34,375 bases of DNA from Terriglobia bacterium. Its GTDB lineage: Bacteria; Acidobacteriota; Polarisedimenticolia; Polarisedimenticolales; JAIQFR01. The DNA is taken from positions 1 through 34,375 of the forward strand of contig JAIQFR010000042.1 of assembly GCA_020073205.1 (NCBI GenBank). The letters are read 5' to 3'. The notes beneath the pieces were generated by a model, which saw only the letters and a list, made by a program, of their open reading frames with translations, ran no database searches and was not told the origin of the DNA. Below are positions 31,637-34,375 of the stretch, piece after piece. The translations under genes were made by a program, and so were the position numbers. How positions within the stretch are numbered: position 1 is the stretch's first letter; the number at the start of each line of letters is the position of its first letter.

Positions 31637-32539
31637 ATGCAGACTAGGACGCTTCTCGCCATCACCTTGCTGGTGGCGGTTTCGACTCCGTGCGTTGCTC
31701 TCCAGGTGTCAATCTCGGCTGCAAAAACGTCCTTCGTTCAGGCAGAACCAATCTACGTCTGGGTTGACTACTACAACGAAACCGGGGAGGAGATCGGAGT
31801 TGCGCAGCGAGAGATGTTCGGATTCGATGTCTTGACGACTCGGACTCGAAACGGCGAACTGGTTAGACGCCCTGTCGAGCTGGTAACGCGCGGGCCCCGC
31901 GGTCGAAATCAGATTCAGCGAATCGGTCCTAAGGGGCACTTTGTATTCTTCGCCAACTTGTTGGACGTGGTGAACCTCGTCGACTCCGAGAGTTACACCG
32001 TTCAAATCTCTGCACCGAACTACGCGCCGGAGCAGGACTTGGATAAGGAGCATCCAGTACTGCCACCTTCGCAGCTCGTGCGTGGCCCAATCGAGTCAAA
32101 CCTCTGGGCGTTCACGATCACGCCCGGGAGTGGTGACGTGTTCAACCTGATTGCCGGGGATCTACAAAAAAGGCGATCCGGCGTGTACGAGCTGTACCGG
32201 AATGCTAGACGAATCGTCGAGGAATTTCCGGACTCACCCTACTGGCCGTATGCGGTCGTGTGCGAGGTCGATCAAGTTCTCTACGCCGAGGGTTCCGGCC
32301 CGGTGCCGCTCAGGGACCGGCTCGCGCCGGCCGAAGCCCTGATGGACAGGCTTCGTGCCAGTCGGAGTCGGTTTCAGAACTTCGACATCGCCCTGATTCT
32401 CTACGCGGAACGCTTGCTGAAGGTGGGTGAACAGGACGCGGCGCGCAAGCTTCTGGAGGAACTCAAGCGAGAAGCGATCAGCGGTGTCGCGCGACTGTAC
32501 GTCGACGAAGTACTGTCGAGCAAGACAGCGGCGAGGTAA
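31637..32539 (+). CDS. Secreted protein, beta domain plus helical repeats
   Basis: A 300-residue protein. Residues 1-~22 form a signal peptide ending near CVALQ. The first ~140 mature residues are beta-rich (VSISAAKTSFVQAEPIYVWV, a pattern common to Ig-like domains). The C-terminal half is helical, with a tetratricopeptide-like YRNARRIVEEFPDSPYWPYA and ending AARKLLEELKREAISG. It precedes the HEAT-like protein by 4 bp and shares its direction, so they form an operon. Function unknown. Confidence 0.68.
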   Translation: MQTRTLLAITLLVAVSTPCVALQVSISAAKTSFVQAEPIYVWVDYYNETGEEIGVAQREMFGFDVLTTRTRNGELVRRPVELVTRGPRGRNQIQRIGPKGHFVFFANLLDVVNLVDSESYTVQISAPNYAPEQDLDKEHPVLPPSQLVRGPIESNLWAFTITPGSGDVFNLIAGDLQKRRSGVYELYRNARRIVEEFPDSPYWPYAVVCEVDQVLYAEGSGPVPLRDRLAPAEALMDRLRASRSRFQNFDIALILYAERLLKVGEQDAARKLLEELKREAISGVARLYVDEVLSSKTAAR

Positions 32540-32543
32540 GGCA

Positions 32544-33797
32544 GTGTCCCCAAAACAGGGCTTCCACGGAAGGCCGATCGCGCCTCGTCTGCTTGCACTT
32601 GCCTTTGCGTTCGTGGCCCTGCAGCCAGCTCTGGCCGACATCGAGGAGTGCGGCTCGCGCGAGTTTCGCCGCGAGTTCCTCGTCGGCTCACCGATGGAGC
32701 CGGCGGAGGGAGCCAGGTGTGGGATGACCTCGCCGAGCCCGAGGCTCGTCAAAGCTGGGGACCGCGTGCTCCCATGTCTCGCCGGGATTGTCGAGGGCAC
32801 GGGTGCGAAATTCCTCGAATGCCGCAAGGAGCCGCGGCTGTGTCAGAACTGGGCGATGGGTGCAATCGCCGCTAGCGGCACCCCCAGGGCCGTAGCCTTC
32901 CTGATGTTCTTGGCCGGCAGCACTGCCGATGCCGACCAGCTGATCGGTGCTGCGGGCTCTTTGGCAAACATGCACGTCCGTCAGGCCATCCCGATCCTGC
33001 GCGCACGCCTGGATTCTGGAGACGACCGAGTCCGCGCCGACCTGGTGATGTCGTTGGGTATCCTCCAGGCCAGGGACTACACGCCCGAGCTCGTAACGAC
33101 AACGTTGGGCCTGAAGCCAGAGGACTTCTACAGGGCCATTCACGGGTTTCGTTTCCTCGGTGACCCGAGCGTGGTCCCGGCTCTACGGAAATACGTCGAT
33201 GCGATGCCAGCGTCGGACATGCGCAATCTCCTGATGGGGCAAGTGAACGACATCGGAGTCGTGGCCAACTTCCAAGCCGGCATCGAGCAGAAGAACGGAG
33301 GGTTCCGACCGTGGTCGGAGTCATTCCTTCGAGCGGCAATCGACGAGGGAGTACGCGCTGGAAGTAGTGCGCCAATCGTGGGGGAGGCCTACTACGAGCT
33401 TGGAGACATGTGCCGGCGAGACGGTCGCTTGGATGAGGCAGGAACTCTGTTCGCGCGGGCCGAGGAGGTGTGGCGGAAGTCTCTTCCTCTCGGCGACGGG
33501 AAGCACGTTGACCTCGAAATCGTTCGTGCCTTGGTTCGCGACGCGGGTGGAACGGACCCTGCGTTGGCCGACAAGTTCGCTTACTTCGCTCGACTGCTGC
33601 ATGCGGCGCGACCGGAGCGGAGGAACGAGATCGAATCCCGTTTCCCAGAGTTGCGCGAGACCTTCGAACGCTACACTGTGTATTGCCGGACGAACAAGCT
33701 TGTCGCTTGCCAGCAGGACCTCGATCGCCTTCTGTCTGACCCCAAGAGCGGCGCCACCGATTTGCCCAGCGTCAAAAGCGGCGGACACGCGAGATGA
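32544..33797 (+). CDS. Secreted HEAT/TPR-like protein
   Basis: A 417-residue protein starting at a GTG (32544) 4 bp after the preceding stop, with GAGG/AAGG in front. Residues 1-~32 are a signal peptide (LLALAFAFVALQPALA). HEAT-like repeats follow (RVLPCLAGIVEG, GAAGSLANMHVRQAIPILRA, DLVMSLGILQARDYTP), then TPR-like repeats (ELGDMCRRDGRLDEAGTLFA). It resembles the lipoprotein at 23143-23970 in its first repeat. It may be part of a cell-surface complex with the two preceding proteins. No enzyme motif is visible. Confidence 0.7.
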   Translation: MSPKQGFHGRPIAPRLLALAFAFVALQPALADIEECGSREFRREFLVGSPMEPAEGARCGMTSPSPRLVKAGDRVLPCLAGIVEGTGAKFLECRKEPRLCQNWAMGAIAASGTPRAVAFLMFLAGSTADADQLIGAAGSLANMHVRQAIPILRARLDSGDDRVRADLVMSLGILQARDYTPELVTTTLGLKPEDFYRAIHGFRFLGDPSVVPALRKYVDAMPASDMRNLLMGQVNDIGVVANFQAGIEQKNGGFRPWSESFLRAAIDEGVRAGSSAPIVGEAYYELGDMCRRDGRLDEAGTLFARAEEVWRKSLPLGDGKHVDLEIVRALVRDAGGTDPALADKFAYFARLLHAARPERRNEIESRFPELRETFERYTVYCRTNKLVACQQDLDRLLSDPKSGATDLPSVKSGGHAR

Positions 33798-33879
33798 CCC
33801 ACGGATCGTCCGTTCGCTGTCCGCTTTCTTGAAGCGAACCGTCGCCCAGCCATCTCCCGCCCGAGATCTCGCGACAAGT

Positions 33880-33900
33880 TGTGCTCGTTTTGTGCTCGAA
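33880..33900 (+). promoter_or_regulatory. Right arm-type integrase sites
   Basis: TGTGCTCGTT (33880-33889) and TGTGCTCGAA (33891-33900), an 11-bp period, match the left pair at 855-875. They lie 105 bp from the right att core. In the excised circle they would sit on the other side of attP. Confidence 0.6.
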
Positions 33901-34005
33901 CTGGAACCGACGCGGTACGAAACGAACCAAGAGCCAGTGGCGGAAACCCGCGTTGCGTTTGGTTCTCTTCGGCTGACGTCGTCGCGTCAGCGCGCAAAGT
34001 CCTGG

Positions 34006-34061
34006 CTTAAAATCCCCTTCCCGCAGGGGAGTCCGGGTTCGAGTCCCGGCTCCGGCACCAC
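34006..34061 (+). repeat. attR core: 56-bp copy of the tRNA-Leu 3' part
   Basis: Identical to 719-774. It includes the anticodon loop's 3' half, variable arm, T arm and CCA, but no 5' half, so it is a non-functional tRNA fragment. It marks the right boundary of the element. Confidence 0.92.
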
Positions 34062-34140
34062 CAAATAGCCCGAAGCGGCGCGATTTTCTGTGTGCAGGCG
34101 CTAGAGGACGCACACAGAAGTGTCGGCCGTTTGCCCAAAT

Positions 34141-34161
34141 TGTGCTCGTTCTGTGCTCGTT
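34141..34161 (+). promoter_or_regulatory. Third arm-type site pair, outside the element
   Basis: TGTGCTCGTT at 34141-34150 and 34152-34161 are exact copies of the left arm pair, 80 bp after the right core (the left pair is 81 bp after its core). They belong to the scar of a second related element. Confidence 0.6.
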
Positions 34162-34174
34162 CTTCACAAGGATC

Positions 34175-34240
34175 CTAACTGGGGCGCGACATCGCGACGA
34201 CGTTCGACGCGTGTACGGGGCGAGAGGCTCGGTACGCCTC
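34175..34240 (-). pseudogene. 3' end of a second, related integrase
   Basis: The minus strand encodes EAYRASRPVHASNVVAMSRP and one more Ser, then a TAG at 34175-34177. It differs by one residue from the end of the integrase at 889-1992, with the same spacing from arm sites and att core. Upstream of about 34240 the similarity ends at once. It is the last piece of an earlier element that used the same tRNA site and was then lost. Confidence 0.8.
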
Positions 34241-34340
34241 GTGTTTTCCTCTCCGAAATCCTTCCGGGTTTGAGGGCGTAAATCGGTAGAGAAATTCCCT
34301 CCTTCTTCTGGCGGCCGAAGGCCGCGAGTAGGAGGACGGG

Positions 34341-34375
34341 ATGTTCGAGAGATTGCGGGACGGGATCGAGGGACC
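34341..34375 (+). CDS. cysE: Start of a probable serine O-acetyltransferase
   Basis: GGAGGA (34331-34336) precedes an ATG at 34341 that opens MFERLRDGIEG and runs off the window. MFERLR-type starts are typical of CysE, which acetylates serine in cysteine synthesis. Only 11 residues are visible, so the name is tentative; that a gene starts here is well supported. It is probably the original chromosomal neighbour of the tRNA. Confidence 0.45.
   Translation, partial: MFERLRDGIEG

Larger units (their letters stand above)
719..34061. mobile_element. Integrative element (cryptic prophage or phage satellite) in tRNA-Leu
   Basis: The element is bounded by the 56-bp direct repeats and spans about 33.3 kb. 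It carries a tyrosine integrase at the left end, an AlpA-like HTH gene, a DUF3854 replication-type protein, a ParB-methyltransferase and both terminase subunits. It lacks recognisable portal, capsid, protease, tail or lysis genes. The right two thirds are accessory: an IS91-type unit, a fused methyltransferase-nuclease, secreted proteins, a recombinase/cargo array and a group II intron. A satellite that borrows capsids, or a prophage that lost its structural module, would both look like this. Confidence 0.88.

Noticed and set aside
34062-34130. The hairpin at 34086-34119 as a tRNA terminator.
   Set aside because: The 10-bp stem (TTCTGTGTGC and its complement) is real, but no T-run follows and the adjacent tRNA copy is only a fragment.

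Overview
The window looks like a GC-rich, probably Gram-negative soil or sediment bacterium. Secreted proteins have classical signal peptides and one has a lipobox; a DUF2934 gene and many short zinc-ribbon proteins recall Acidobacteriota and neighbouring phyla. Taxonomy is a guess from gene style. Most genes have a GGAGG-type ribosome binding site, which I used to choose starts.

The left edge (1-686) is chromosome: a broken hyuA-like fragment facing a 5'-truncated NTF2/SnoaL-like gene, then an intact tRNA-Leu(UAA). The 3' part of this tRNA (719-774) is repeated exactly at 34006-34061. The 33.3 kb between the copies is an integrative element. Just inside its left end lies a tyrosine integrase (889-1992), and paired 10-bp arm-type sites flank both ends. 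Outside the right copy are a third pair of arm sites and the last codons of a second, related integrase, the scar of an earlier element. Then comes the probable start of cysE, the presumed original neighbour.

Inside the element, 889-7753 (all minus) is an integration/replication module: integrase, AlpA-like HTH protein, TubC_N-like zinc-ribbon protein, DUF3854 Toprim/ATPase protein, Cro-like HTH, and a large zinc-ribbon protein. 8089-9264 is an operon of four small proteins ending in a strong terminator. Divergent from it are a ParB-methyltransferase fusion and small and large terminase subunits. No portal, capsid or tail genes follow, so the element is either a decayed prophage or a phage-satellite-like island. 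A 12-bp motif repeats every 31-32 bp just after the large terminase, followed by an IS91-type unit (HUH transposase plus tyrosine recombinase).

16.0-20.9 kb is accessory DNA: a Kazal-like secreted peptide, DUF2934 protein, a fused methyltransferase-nuclease, an HNH-like gene, a 42-residue Cys protein and two pseudogenes. 20.98-23.97 kb encodes a secreted metallopeptidase-like protein translationally coupled to a HEAT-like lipoprotein.

24.3-30.1 kb is the most unusual stretch. Whole or truncated copies of a minimal (194-residue) tyrosine recombinase alternate with cargo genes (a hypothetical gene, a SAM methyltransferase, a pentapeptide-TIR protein). One recombinase remnant is interrupted, in antisense, by a complete group II intron whose ends can be placed to the base by comparison with the intact paralogue. 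30.48-33.80 kb holds three more secreted proteins, one resembling the HEAT-like lipoprotein, before the right attachment site.
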